This document shows, one piece after another, positions 18,553 to 28,901 of a stretch of 64,000 nucleotides of DNA. Below the pieces are notes generated by a model, which searched no databases, had not been told where the DNA came from, and saw nothing but the letters and a program-made list of their open reading frames with translations. Each line of letters starts with the position of its first letter. The first letter of the stretch is position 1. The DNA is from Acidobacteriota bacterium (GTDB taxonomy: Bacteria; Acidobacteriota; Blastocatellia; Pyrinomonadales; Pyrinomonadaceae). The DNA lies in the NCBI GenBank assembly GCA_003222975.1, contig QHXN01000014.1:1-64000 (forward strand), written 5' to 3'. The position numbers and the translations under genes were made by a program.

Positions 18553-18763
18553 CGTCATTCCCCTGTACGTCTCGCGAATTGTTTGATGAGTTCCCGAAAT
18601 AGAGATTATAAACGACGGGCGGGAAAAGCGCAGGCGCGAGGCGGCGCACAGCACACGCCTTGCAGGTTTAGGTGTCGTGCCCGCGCGGTCTATAGAACCG
18701 GGCTAGTTGCTGTAATCCATTTAAGTTCTTGAACGAAATCGCAACAGACCCCATAATCCAAGC

Positions 18764-19069
18764 ATGAGCGAAGAGAATACGCAAGAGATGCCGGGCGAGA
18801 ATGGCCGCCCTTTCGAGGAGCAGGTCTTTGCCCGCTTTGACGCTATTGATGCGGGCCTGCGCGACCTGGATGCGCGGATGCAAAGGCTGGAAGCGCGCGC
18901 TTATGACACGAAGCCTATCTGGGAGCAGGCACTCAAAGAGATCATAGACACGAGGCGCGAACTGTCGAAGCGCCTTGACCGCATCGAAGCTGTCGCACAC
19001 GAAACTCGCGCCGACTTGCGGGACGCAGAAGATCGGATTGAGAGGCTTGAGTCTAAACCCACGCAGTAG
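18764..19069 (+). CDS. Small coiled-coil protein
   Basis: 101 residues, highly charged and almost entirely helical. The region 15-100 shows heptad spacing of hydrophobics (FARFDAIDAGLRDLDARMQRLEARA, then RRELSKRLDRIEAV, then DLRDAEDRIERLESK). No signal peptide and no membrane segment. The segment YDTKPIWEQALKEI interrupts the coil. Similar short proteins are scattered in acidobacterial genomes, which supports coding on this strand, not the 135-codon antisense frame. It is divergent from the aconitase-family gene, with a 200-bp shared upstream region. Function unknown; oligomeric cytoplasmic helix bundle expected. Confidence 0.7.
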   Translation: MSEENTQEMPGENGRPFEEQVFARFDAIDAGLRDLDARMQRLEARAYDTKPIWEQALKEIIDTRRELSKRLDRIEAVAHETRADLRDAEDRIERLESKPTQ

Positions 19070-19148
19070 CCCCATTCAGCTCGGATTAAAGATTTGAACC
19101 TTCAAATCCGGGCACACCTGAATACTCTCTGCATACTTCCTTTCACCA

Positions 19149-20621
19149 TCACTGCCCCAGTCGCTCAGGCATGTCGGCGACGACGTAGGCCATGACGGCC
19201 AGCGCGGCGACGCAGGCGGCGAGTTCCTGCGGGTTGACCTTGTCGAAGGTGTCGGCCTGCGTGTGGTGGATGTCGAAGTAGTGCGTGCCGTCAACGTCGA
19301 GCGATGCGCCGGTGACGCCCTCGCTCATCATGGGCGCGATGTCCGTGCCCTCGCCGTCGGGGTTGATGAGGTCGGCGCGGATGCCGGAGAGAAGTTTGGC
19401 GATCTCGACGAAGTCGGCGCGCGCCTGCGGCGTGGCCTTCTCCGAGAGGCCGAAGCCCGTGGGGCGGAAGACGCCGGAGTCGGACTCGACGGCGAGCACG
19501 TGGTTGGCGAGTTCCGCCTTGTGAGCGTCGCGGTAGCCCGCGCCGCCGCGCGCACCGTTCTCCTCGTTGGTGAAGAGCACGACGCGAAGCGTGCGCCGCG
19601 GCCTGAGTCCCAGACGCTTGAGCAGGCGGACGGCCTCCCACGAGGCGATGATGCCGCCGCCGTCGTCCTGCGCGCCCTGGCCCACGTCCCACGAATCAAT
19701 GTGCCCGCCGATGACGACGACCTCGCCCGGCTTCTCACGCCCTTTGATCTCGGCGACGACGTTGGCCGACTCCGCGTCGGGAAGAAAGTGCGCGCCCATC
19801 GTCAGGTGAAGCCGCGGATGCTCGCCGCGCTCCTGCATGCGCTCTAACATCTCGACGCCCTCGATGGTCGCGGCTGCTGCCGGGATTTTCGGAATCTCAG
19901 GATGATCCGCGTCGTAGCGGAGCGCGCCGGTGTGCGGCGTCTGGAGGCTGACGGGCGTGACCGAGCGGACGATTGCCGCCACCGCGCCGTACCGGCCTGC
20001 GCGCGAAGGGCCGGAGGCGCGGTACTGAACGGTCGCGCCGTAATTAGTGAACGGCACGTTATAGACGACGATCTTGCCGCGCACCTTCTCGCCGAGCGCT
20101 TCGAGTTCGTCGAAGCTGTGGACGACGACCGCCTCAGCCGTTACGCCTCCGGGCGACGTGCCGACGCTATTGCCGAGGCCCAGCATCGAGAGTTTGCGGC
20201 TGACGGGCGCGACCAGCTCAAGACTCTCCTCGCCGCGAACCCAGTGCGGAACCATGAGCTTCTCCGTGTGCACGTCGTCGAGGCCGTCGCGCCGCATCTC
20301 GGAGGCGGCCCACTCGATGGCGCGCTGCAAAGACTCCGACCCGCTCAGGCGGTTGCCGATGCGGTCGGTGAGCCACGCCAGCCGACGGTAGGCCGTGTCG
20401 TCCGTCAGCGCCGCGCCGATGATGCGCGCGGCACGCTCGCGATATTCCTCGATCTTCACGCGCGGCGGCGGAAGCGGCGGCGTGGGCGAAGGCGTCGGGG
20501 CGCTGCGCTGGCCGAAGAGCTGTTGCTGCGCCGACTGCGGCGACGGCTGCGCGGGCTGTTGTGCGAGGACGGGGACGATGACGACTGTGAGCGTCAGGAG
20601 AAGAGCCGAGAAGCGTTGCAC
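19149..20621 (-). CDS. Exported M28-family metallopeptidase with PA domain
   Basis: 490 residues resembling carboxypeptidase Q-type aminopeptidases, acting outside the cytoplasm. A signal peptide (SALLLTLTVVIVPVLAQQ) is followed by a Pro/Gln-rich linker. The protease-associated insert spans about 155-260 (GKIVVYNVPF). The two-zinc catalytic domain shows all expected ligands: His and Asp in VIGGHIDSWDVGQGAQDDGGG, the catalytic Glu-Glu in FTNEENGARGG, Asp in AVESDSG and His in HHTQADTFDKV. The GTG at 20621 is chosen because it directly precedes the signal peptide, with GGAGG about 12 bases upstream; the longer frame runs into a repeat. Substrate specificity unknown. Confidence 0.9.
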   Translation of the reverse strand: MQRFSALLLTLTVVIVPVLAQQPAQPSPQSAQQQLFGQRSAPTPSPTPPLPPPRVKIEEYRERAARIIGAALTDDTAYRRLAWLTDRIGNRLSGSESLQRAIEWAASEMRRDGLDDVHTEKLMVPHWVRGEESLELVAPVSRKLSMLGLGNSVGTSPGGVTAEAVVVHSFDELEALGEKVRGKIVVYNVPFTNYGATVQYRASGPSRAGRYGAVAAIVRSVTPVSLQTPHTGALRYDADHPEIPKIPAAAATIEGVEMLERMQERGEHPRLHLTMGAHFLPDAESANVVAEIKGREKPGEVVVIGGHIDSWDVGQGAQDDGGGIIASWEAVRLLKRLGLRPRRTLRVVLFTNEENGARGGAGYRDAHKAELANHVLAVESDSGVFRPTGFGLSEKATPQARADFVEIAKLLSGIRADLINPDGEGTDIAPMMSEGVTGASLDVDGTHYFDIHHTQADTFDKVNPQELAACVAALAVMAYVVADMPERLGQ

Positions 20622-20725
20622 GACGCGTTTGTGCCTCCGTGAATGGGATTGCGGAGCGGCGGATTTCGGATTGCGGATTGATGAAGGCAGCGCTCTTCTT
20701 ATGCCGAATTGCGGAACAAAGGGAA

Positions 20726-20792
20726 GTTTAGAGTTCAAGCTTTAGCTTGCTTTTTCGAGCGCCGAGGACAAGCTAAAGCTTGAACTCTAAAC
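20726..20792. repeat. 24-bp perfect inverted repeat
   Basis: Arms at 20726-20749 and 20769-20792 are exact complements (24 bp, loop 19). The arm contains AGAGTTCAAGCTTTAGCTTG. It lies between the GH3-type gene and the M28 peptidase gene on their common strand. There is no terminal U-run on the gene strand, so it may be an intergenic repeat unit of the same style as others here more than a terminator. Confidence 0.9.
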
Positions 20793-20827
20793 CCCATCCC
20801 TGTTGCAGCCCGGTAGTTAATCCGCAA

Positions 20828-22060
20828 TCAGAAATTTGAGGAGCGTCTCACGCCGCCTTTATCCGTGCCGTAGAGCGGCGCGTACTCGCCCGTCTCCTCG
20901 GCGGCCTTGAGGTCGAGCTTGAGTTGGGCGATCTGGCGCGAGACGGCGCGGAACTCTTCGGCGTCGAACTGCTCAGGCTCGCCCGTGAGCTTGAGCGCGC
21001 CGCTTATGCGCCGGCTGGCCGCGCCGAGCGCGCGCACGCTCAGACGCTTCTCTTTGACCGCCTTGACCAACTCGTCGCGCGCGGCGACGAAGTTCGCCTC
21101 CTGCTCGCAGATCAAGACCATGTCGGAGCCGGCCTCAATGGCGCGCAACGAGGCCTCCGCGACCGAGAGCGTCTGCACGACCGCGCCCATCTCCATGTCG
21201 TCGGTGATGACGAGGCCGTCGAACTTGAGTATCCGGCGCAGCAGCCGCGTGGTGACGTTGCCGCTGATGGTCGCGGGGAACTCGTGCAGGCCCTGAATCG
21301 TCGGCGGGTCGCCCGTGCGCCGGAACCACGCCTGCAAGAACTCCGACACGTCGGGGAAGGCGGCGTGGCTCACCATCACCGCGCGCAGGCGCTCGTCGGG
21401 CCGGTGGAACATCAAGTCCATGAAGGGCACGAGGTCGCGCTCGAAAATCTCCTCCCAGGTCTTCGTGATGACGGGGAGCCGGCGGTGCGAATCAACCTTC
21501 GCGCCGCCCAGTCCGGGGAAGTGCTTGCCGACCGCGACGACCTGCCCGCGCTGCAATCCTTCGAGATACGCGCCCGCGAGCAGCGAGACCATTTCGGGGC
21601 CTGCGCCGAAGGTGCGCGCGCGCAACCCGTTCTCCTCGTTGTCGCCCGAAAGGTCGAGCACGGGCGCGAAGTTCATGTTGAAGCCGAGCAGCCGGAGCAC
21701 CCGCGCCGTCAGCGAGCCAAAGCGTTCGGCGAGTTCCGCGACGCCGGCGTCGCGGACGGCCTTCGCCGAAGGCGCGGGTTCGCAGATGTCGCGGAAGCGG
21801 TCAACGAGTCCGCCCTCCTGGTCAACGCCGATGAAGACGCCCGCCCCCGCGGCGTCGCGTATCTGCGCGTTCAGGAGCGCGACCTGCTCCGCCGACTCGA
21901 TGTTGCGCCCGAAGAGGATGATGCCGCCGGGGCGGACTTCGCGCAGCAGCTCGCGCCAGTGGCGGTCGAGCCTCGTGACGGGCAGGCCGACGAAGAGGAG
22001 CCGGCCCGCCTTCCGCTCAAGCGATTCTTCTTCCTTGTCCGGCAACTCTCGCGACGGCAT
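20828..22060 (-). CDS. Glycoside hydrolase family 3, NagZ-like beta-N-acetylhexosaminidase
   Basis: 410 residues with a TIM barrel (about 20-350). NagZ-type enzymes remove N-acetylglucosamine from muropeptides during cell-wall recycling in the cytoplasm. Signatures: FIGVDQEGGLVDRF (substrate loop), MNFAPVLDLSGDNEENGLRARTFG, the GH3 block VGKHFPGLGGAKVDSHRRLP containing the NagZ-specific Asp-Ser-His catalytic loop, and the nucleophile Asp in LVITDDMEMGAV. No signal peptide, consistent with NagZ. The C-terminal 60 residues are helical (QFDAEEFRAVSRQIAQLKLDLKAAEETG) and extend beyond the usual 340-residue NagZ. Divergent from queG. Confidence 0.88.
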   Translation of the reverse strand: MPSRELPDKEEESLERKAGRLLFVGLPVTRLDRHWRELLREVRPGGIILFGRNIESAEQVALLNAQIRDAAGAGVFIGVDQEGGLVDRFRDICEPAPSAKAVRDAGVAELAERFGSLTARVLRLLGFNMNFAPVLDLSGDNEENGLRARTFGAGPEMVSLLAGAYLEGLQRGQVVAVGKHFPGLGGAKVDSHRRLPVITKTWEEIFERDLVPFMDLMFHRPDERLRAVMVSHAAFPDVSEFLQAWFRRTGDPPTIQGLHEFPATISGNVTTRLLRRILKFDGLVITDDMEMGAVVQTLSVAEASLRAIEAGSDMVLICEQEANFVAARDELVKAVKEKRLSVRALGAASRRISGALKLTGEPEQFDAEEFRAVSRQIAQLKLDLKAAEETGEYAPLYGTDKGGVRRSSNF

Positions 22061-22254
22061 AAAACTTCATTCCCCTTGTCACGCCAGACACGACTCTCTG
22101 CCGTGAGCTTCGCCTCGGCGAAACGTCCATCGTTCGGCAGGGGAGCTGTGGTACTTTGATTGTAACACGCTGGAGGCTTCGGCGGCATGAGGCCAATCGA
22201 ACGCGCGACTTCTTGCCGCTTCTTGCCGCAGCGGTATGCGCGCGCGTGGTCTGT

Positions 22255-22260
22255 TATAAT
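22255..22260 (+). promoter_or_regulatory. Candidate -10 hexamer for queG
   Basis: A perfect TATAAT lies 42 bases upstream of the GTG start of queG. No convincing -35 occurs at 16-18 bp spacing (a TTGCCG is 26 bp away), so this is weak evidence. Confidence 0.35.
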
Positions 22261-22301
22261 TTTCCGGGCGAAATTCGAGGTTTTCGTTTCCTAATTCCGC
22301 G

Positions 22302-23288
22302 GTGAACGCTTTGGCAATCGAGGCACTACAAGACGAACTCTCGGTCGCGCGGCTCACGGCAGAGGTCAAGCGGCGCGCGCTCGAACTCGGCTTCCAGAAG
22401 GTCGGCGTCGTGCGCGCCGAGCTTCTGGACGAAGAAAGGGCGCGGCTCGAAGAGTGGCTCGCGCGCGGCTACCACGCCGAGATGGAGTGGATGGCGCGCG
22501 GCGTCGAGCGGCGCGCAGACCCGCGCGAGTTCCTGCCGGGCGCGCGCTCGGTCGTCGTCGTTGCGCTCAACTATTTCACGCCGCACGAGCACACGGACGA
22601 CCCTCGCGCCGGCAAAATCTCCCGCTACGCCTGGGGGGACGACTACCACGACGTGCTCGGAGAGAAACTGCGCGCGCTGCTCGATTTCATCAAAGAGCTT
22701 GTGCCGGGGGCGCGGGGCAAGACTTGCGTGGACGCGCAGCCCGCGATGGACAAGGCCTGGGCCGCGCGCGCCGGTCTGGGCTGGATCGGCAAGCACACGA
22801 ACCTCATCACGCGCGACTACGGCTCTTGGGTCTTCCTCGGCGAACTCGTCCTCGACATCGAGCTGGAGTACGACACGACGCGCTCGGAAGACCACTGCGG
22901 CACGTGCACGCTCTGCCTCGACGCGTGCCCGACCGGGGCAATCGTCGAGCCTTACGTAGTTGATTCGGCCCGCTGCATCTCTTACGCGACGATTGAGCTG
23001 CGCGCGCCGGAGTTGCCGCGCGCGGTCGCCGAGAATCTCGAAGGCTGGCTCTACGGCTGCGACATCTGCCAGGACGTGTGCCCCTGGAACCGCTTCGAGC
23101 AGCCGACCGGCGAAACGAGATTCGAGCCGCGCGAAGGCAACGCAAACCCCGACCTTGAAGAGATCGTTGGCCTGACGCATGAGGCTTACGTCGAGCGCTT
23201 CCGCCGCAGCCCAGTCAAGCGCGCCAAGCTCGCCGGACTGCAACGCAACGCTCGCGCGCTCATCGAACGCGCACGCGAAGCCGACTGA
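22302..23288 (+). CDS. queG: Epoxyqueuosine reductase
   Basis: 328-residue cytoplasmic enzyme that reduces epoxyqueuosine to queuosine in tRNA using cobalamin and two [4Fe-4S] clusters. The N-terminal domain contains YHAEMEWMA and the conserved ISRYAWGDDYHDVL. The cobalamin-binding region includes GLGWIGKHTNLI. The ferredoxin part carries CGTCTLCLDACPTGAI and CDICQDVCPWN, giving the eight cluster cysteines. No C-terminal HEAT domain follows, which is a normal variant. The GTG at 22302 is the upstream limit; the conserved part starts about 15 residues later (VARLTAEVKRRALELGF), so a shorter start is possible. No queuosine biosynthesis partner is adjacent. Confidence 0.95.
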   Translation: MNALAIEALQDELSVARLTAEVKRRALELGFQKVGVVRAELLDEERARLEEWLARGYHAEMEWMARGVERRADPREFLPGARSVVVVALNYFTPHEHTDDPRAGKISRYAWGDDYHDVLGEKLRALLDFIKELVPGARGKTCVDAQPAMDKAWAARAGLGWIGKHTNLITRDYGSWVFLGELVLDIELEYDTTRSEDHCGTCTLCLDACPTGAIVEPYVVDSARCISYATIELRAPELPRAVAENLEGWLYGCDICQDVCPWNRFEQPTGETRFEPREGNANPDLEEIVGLTHEAYVERFRRSPVKRAKLAGLQRNARALIERAREAD

Positions 23289-23330
23289 TGGAAACGACTC
23301 CGTGCGACTGACTGACAGACGAATCCCTTT

Positions 23331-24203
23331 ATGAACTTTTCACCCGCCCCGATGATGAGAAGATTTCTCCTCCGCCTTCTGCCGCACGCGCTCGTGTGTG
23401 TCGTCGCGTGCGGCGCTGTCCACGCGCAGACTCAGACGCCGACGCCGCAGGCCGACGAAGACGACGAGCCGGACTTCATCGTCCCCGCGCGCCCGACCGC
23501 GTCGAACCCCGCAGAGTTCCAGAGGCCCGGCGTGCTTCAACTCGAATACGGCTTCAACGGCAACTGGCGCGCGCCCGCGAACTCGTCCGAGCAGGACACG
23601 CCGCTCGCTCTTCGCTTCGCCGTCAGCCGCCGCCTGCTCCTTGAGTTCGACGGCGACACGCCGCTCTCGCAGGCCGCCGACGGCGTCCGCGTGACCGGCG
23701 CGGGCGACACGCAGCTCGGCGTTCAGGCCGTCTTACAGCACGAGGCCCGCTCGCGCCCCGGCGTCGCCCTCGCTTATTACATCAAGCTCCCCTCGGCGAG
23801 CGCCGCGAAAGGTCTCGGCACGGGGCGCGTGGATCACTCCTTGATCGCGCTCGTCAGCAAGAAACTCGGCAGGACTGACTTCGACTTCAACGCCATCTAC
23901 CTGCTCGCGGGCCGAACGACCGACGACGGCCACGCTTCGAGCGGGCAGGCCGCCCTCGCCGCCTCGCGCAACGTCACACGCCGCTTCGGCGTGCAGGGCG
24001 AACTGAGCGGCTTCTCGCGCAACGACGCGCAGCCCGGCGCTATGTTCGGCCTCGGCGTCGTCACCTATCAGGTCAACCGACGCCTCGTCTTCGATGGCGG
24101 CCTCCGCGCCGGACTCACCCGCGACGCCCCGCGCGTCGGCGCGGTCGCCGGACTCACGGTCGGCATCGCAGACCTCTACAGGCATCACGGCAAGCGCCAC
24201 TGA
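23331..24203 (+). CDS. Outer-membrane beta-barrel, MetA-pathway/phenol-transporter-like
   Basis: 290 residues. Signal peptide MMRRFLLRLLPHALVCVVACGAVHAQ, a Pro/Asp-rich linker (about 35-60), then alternating amphipathic strands to the C-terminus (VLQLEYGFNG, LALRFAVSRRLLLEFDGD, GVALAYYIKLPSA, TDFDFNAIYLLAG, FGVQGELSGFS, RRLVFDGGLRAGLTRDAPRVGAVAGLTVGI). This is the pattern of the putative MetA-pathway-of-phenol-degradation transporter family. It probably forms a small outer-membrane channel or structural barrel; the substrate cannot be assigned. ATGs at 23331 and seven residues later are both possible. It starts 42 bp after queG on the same strand. Confidence 0.8.
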   Translation: MNFSPAPMMRRFLLRLLPHALVCVVACGAVHAQTQTPTPQADEDDEPDFIVPARPTASNPAEFQRPGVLQLEYGFNGNWRAPANSSEQDTPLALRFAVSRRLLLEFDGDTPLSQAADGVRVTGAGDTQLGVQAVLQHEARSRPGVALAYYIKLPSASAAKGLGTGRVDHSLIALVSKKLGRTDFDFNAIYLLAGRTTDDGHASSGQAALAASRNVTRRFGVQGELSGFSRNDAQPGAMFGLGVVTYQVNRRLVFDGGLRAGLTRDAPRVGAVAGLTVGIADLYRHHGKRH

Positions 24204-24342
24204 AGGGCCGAGTCGCCTCAGCCCGAACCAGCGTGAATGCTGCCAGCGGTCGCCGCGCGCATGCTGACTTGGAGTGCGCCTCCCGCGCGGCGTATCATTG
24301 GCCTGACGAAATTCTTCGCAGTGCAACGGCAGTAGAGGTAAG

Positions 24343-25344
24343 GTGACGATAGGCATACTCAAAGATTCTTACGGGCGAGCCATCCGCGACCTGCGCGTGT
24401 CGGTGACGGACAAGTGTAACTTCCGCTGCTTCTACTGCCTGCCGCACGGCTCGCCGGAGGAGACCGCGCCGAAGTCGCAGGTGCTTACCTACGAGGAGAT
24501 CGAGTTCGCCGTCTCGGTCTTCGTCTCGCTCGGCGTCGAGAAGGTTCGACTCACCGGCGGCGAGCCGATGCTCCGGCGCGACATCGAGACGCTCGTCAGC
24601 AAACTCGCGCGCGTCCCCGGCCTCAAAGATTTGGCGCTCACGACCAACGGCTTCAACCTCTCGGAGCGCGCCGCCGGGTTGAAGGCCGCGGGCTTGAGGC
24701 GCGTCACCGTCAGCCTCGACAGCTTGAAGCGCGCAGCGTTCCAGGAGATGACCGGCGTGGACATGCTCACGCGCGTGCTCGATGGCATTCACGCGGCGCA
24801 GCGCGTCGGCCTCGCGCCCGTGAAAGTAAATGCCGTCATCGTGCGCGGGCACAACGACGAGGAGGTGGCAGACATGGCCGCCTTCGCGCGCGAGCACGGC
24901 GTCCACGTGCGCTTCATCGAGTACATGCCTTTGGATTCCGGCCACGGCTGGACGCGCGAGCGCGTCGTACCGGGCGCGGAGATACGCGCGGCGATCAACG
25001 AGCGCTTCCTGCTCGTCGCAAAAAAAGTCGAGCGCGGCTCGGAGACGGCCACGCGCTACCGCTTCGCCGACGGCTCGCCCGGCGAGGTCGGCATCATCGC
25101 GCCCGTCACCGAGCCTTTCTGCGGCGCGTGCTCCCGCATCCGCCTCACCGCCGACGGGCAAGTGAGGACGTGCCTCTTCTCGAAGGTCGAGCACTCCCTG
25201 CGCGACGTGATCCGTCGGGGCGCTTCGCGCGCCGAGGTCGCCGAGTACATCGAGTCGGTCGTCATGCAGAAGGAGCCGCGCCACTACATCAACGAGACCT
25301 TCTTCGAGCAGCCCGCGCGCACGATGAGCCTCATCGGCGGCTAA
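24343..25344 (+). CDS. moaA: GTP 3',8-cyclase (molybdenum cofactor biosynthesis)
   Basis: 333-residue radical-SAM enzyme that starts molybdopterin synthesis from GTP. The N-terminal cluster motif is CNFRCFYC (Cys25, Cys29, Cys32). SAM and substrate blocks are seen as VRLTGGEPMLRRDI and RVTVSLDSL. The second, C-terminal [4Fe-4S] site is FCGACSRIRLTADGQVRTC. The protein ends with the required Gly-Gly (SLIGG). The start is GTG at 24343 with AGAGGT just upstream, and the product begins at the usual distance from the cluster. No other moa/moe gene is nearby, so the pathway must be spread over the genome. Confidence 0.95.
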   Translation: MTIGILKDSYGRAIRDLRVSVTDKCNFRCFYCLPHGSPEETAPKSQVLTYEEIEFAVSVFVSLGVEKVRLTGGEPMLRRDIETLVSKLARVPGLKDLALTTNGFNLSERAAGLKAAGLRRVTVSLDSLKRAAFQEMTGVDMLTRVLDGIHAAQRVGLAPVKVNAVIVRGHNDEEVADMAAFAREHGVHVRFIEYMPLDSGHGWTRERVVPGAEIRAAINERFLLVAKKVERGSETATRYRFADGSPGEVGIIAPVTEPFCGACSRIRLTADGQVRTCLFSKVEHSLRDVIRRGASRAEVAEYIESVVMQKEPRHYINETFFEQPARTMSLIGG

Positions 25345-25375
25345 CGCTTTCGACCTGACGACCTGGGTTAGAATT

Positions 25376-25921
25376 ATGAGTACGAAGACCGAAGCAACAA
25401 TCGAAGACCTCTACAAAGTTGACGGCAAGGCCGAGCTTGTCAACGGGGAGATAGTCCTGATGTCACCCACCGGGGGAAAGCCGAGCATGGCGGCCAGAGC
25501 GATTGTCCTGTCGCTCTACGAATACGAACGGCGCACGAAGAGCGGTTACGCCGTCACCGACAACGCGGCGTTCAAGGTGAATCTGCCTCACCGAAAGTCT
25601 TTCAGCCCCGACGCCGCGTTCTACGAGGGCGGTGAGCCGAGCATGAAATTTTTTGAGGGAGCGCCCGTGTTCGCCGTGGAGGTGCGGAGCGAAGGCGACT
25701 ACGGCCCGAAGCAGGAAAAGTTGATGGCGGAAAAGCGCGCCGACTATTTCGCCGCGGGAACGCAGGTCGTCTGGGACGTTGACCTGCTGGGCGAGACGCC
25801 CGTGCGTGTCTACCGCGCGAGCGATCCCGATAACCCGAAGGCATACAGGCGCGGCGAGGTCGCGGAGGCGGAGCCTGCCTTGCCCGGATGGACTATGCCT
25901 GTTGACGATTTATTCGTGTGA
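25376..25921 (+). CDS. Uma2-family (DUF820) PD-(D/E)xK nuclease-like protein
   Basis: 181 residues with the Uma2 fold, a restriction-endonuclease-like domain common as multiple copies in Cyanobacteria, Chloroflexi and Acidobacteriota, cellular role unknown. Visible blocks: an N-terminal DLYKVDGKAELVNGEIVLMSP with the conserved Glu, FSPDAAFYEG (first acidic residue), PVFAVEVRSEGDYG (Glu in the ExK/S position, here Glu-x-Arg rather than Glu-x-Lys), and a C-terminal hydrophobic strand with VVWDVDLLGETPVRVYR. It lies 31 bp after moaA on the same strand. Whether it cleaves DNA is unproven for the family. Confidence 0.88.
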   Translation: MSTKTEATIEDLYKVDGKAELVNGEIVLMSPTGGKPSMAARAIVLSLYEYERRTKSGYAVTDNAAFKVNLPHRKSFSPDAAFYEGGEPSMKFFEGAPVFAVEVRSEGDYGPKQEKLMAEKRADYFAAGTQVVWDVDLLGETPVRVYRASDPDNPKAYRRGEVAEAEPALPGWTMPVDDLFV

Positions 25922-25947
25922 GAGATTTGGAGTAGTTTTGATTTAAA

Positions 25948-26006
25948 GCTGTCAACGATGAGCAGTCGGCAAAAGACAAAAGGCTGAAAGCCGATTGCCG
26001 ACAGCT
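25948..26006. repeat. Nested inverted repeats upstream of the TPP riboswitch
   Basis: AGCTGTC at 25948-25954 pairs with GACAGCT at 26000-26006, and GTCGGCAA at 25965-25972 with TTGCCGAC at 25995-26002. AGGCTGAAAGCCG inside is itself a small hairpin. It could terminate or process the uma2 transcript before the riboswitch; it belongs to the same reiterated-word style as other spacers here. Confidence 0.65.
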
Positions 26007-26010
26007 AACA

Positions 26011-26110
26011 GTGGCGGGGGAGCTGCGCTACCCACAGGTTACGCGGCTGAGAGTCGCCTGCGGGCGAGACCCTTTGAACCTGATGCGGTTAGTACCGCCG
26101 AAGGGAGGCT
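26011..26110 (+). promoter_or_regulatory. TPP riboswitch (THI element)
   Basis: The conserved core is complete: CTGAGA at 26047-26052, then GACCCTTTGAACCTGAT at 26068-26084, GCGGTTAGTACCGCCG and AAGGGAGG to about 26108. It precedes thiC by about 90 bases, its most common partner. Thiamine pyrophosphate binding should lower thiC expression. Confidence 0.95.
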
Positions 26111-26114
26111 TAAA

Positions 26115-28164
<2,050 letters not shown>

Positions 28165-28217
28165 CGAAGGATGGCAGGGCACACGCCGACGCGCGCCCAG
28201 CACAAACTTGCTACGAA

Positions 28218-28256
28218 GAAAGGCACGCCGAGAGCTTAACTCTCGGCGTGCCTTTC
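28218..28256. terminator. Bidirectional terminator hairpin after thiC
   Basis: A perfect 17-bp stem (28218-28234 with 28240-28256, loop CTTAA), with GAAAGG/CCTTTC at the base giving short A and T runs on both strands. It sits between the convergent thiC and the following minus-strand gene. Confidence 0.85.
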
Positions 28257-28275
28257 GCATTTCTTCAGTCTCGCC

Positions 28276-28872
28276 TTATTCGGGGCCGCTCGTCGGCGTC
28301 GTCTGCGATGTCTGCTTGCGGCGGACGTAGGCGTCGCCGCGCTGCGTGAGTTCGGCCTTGTCGCCGAGCGTGTCGAGGACGGAGTAGAGCATGTCCTTGT
28401 CGCCGATCTTGAAGCTGGCGCTGCCCTCTGTGCCCGTGTCCGGGTCTTGGTAGCGGACGATCACGTAGCGCGTCTTGTTCTTCATCAACAGCGCGGGCAG
28501 GCCGAGTCCGTAAGGGACGGTGCCGGCGATCACGTGCCCCGTCGTCGAGGTGCGCGAGTGGGTGTCGGGCCAGGCCATCACGACGGACTTGTAGGGTATC
28601 GAGAACAGCTCCTTGTTAGTCTTGTCGCGGAAGAGCAGCCTGCCGTTCGCGTCGTCGAAGTTGAGCGTGCCGTCGCTCTTCCTGTAGCCGACCGCGCCGC
28701 CTTCGTACTTGGCCTTGACGCTGGCGGGCGCGCGCGGGGGCTTCGGCGCGTTCGTCGTCTGGCCGGGCGGGGGCGGTTGAGTGTCCACGGTGCGCGGTCG
28801 CTGCGCGTGCGCGCCCGCGGCCAGCGCGAGACAGACGGCGACCGCCGAGAAAAATCTTGTTGCGTTACTCAT
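28276..28872 (-). CDS. Exported protein of unknown function
   Basis: 198 residues. The signal peptide FFSAVAVCLALAAGAHAQ is followed by a proline-rich linker (about 27-50) and a compact mixed alpha/beta domain: GAVGYRKSDGTLNFDDANGRLLFRD, then ELFSIPYKSVVMAWPDTHSR, then RYVIVRYQDPDTGTEGSASFKIGDKDMLYSVLDTLGDKA. The pattern of a short strand-rich core with FxIPY and VxVRYxD suggests a PH-like or DUF-type fold, but I do not recognise a named family. Convergent with thiC. Function unknown; periplasmic or surface location expected. Confidence 0.75.
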   Translation of the reverse strand: MSNATRFFSAVAVCLALAAGAHAQRPRTVDTQPPPPGQTTNAPKPPRAPASVKAKYEGGAVGYRKSDGTLNFDDANGRLLFRDKTNKELFSIPYKSVVMAWPDTHSRTSTTGHVIAGTVPYGLGLPALLMKNKTRYVIVRYQDPDTGTEGSASFKIGDKDMLYSVLDTLGDKAELTQRGDAYVRRKQTSQTTPTSGPE

Positions 28873-28901
28873 GGGCGCTCCTCCTCGACTGAGCTATGAA
28901 A

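Noticed and set aside
18668..19075. A 135-codon frame antisense to the coiled-coil gene
   Set aside because: The plus-strand product has coherent heptads and a recognisable style; the antisense product does not.
20750..20768. The 24-bp inverted repeat at 20726 as an intrinsic terminator
   Set aside because: The loop is long and no U-run follows on either strand; kept only as a repeat.
24204..24342. A molybdenum-cofactor riboswitch upstream of moaA
   Set aside because: The conserved core of that RNA is not recognisable in the 139-bp spacer.
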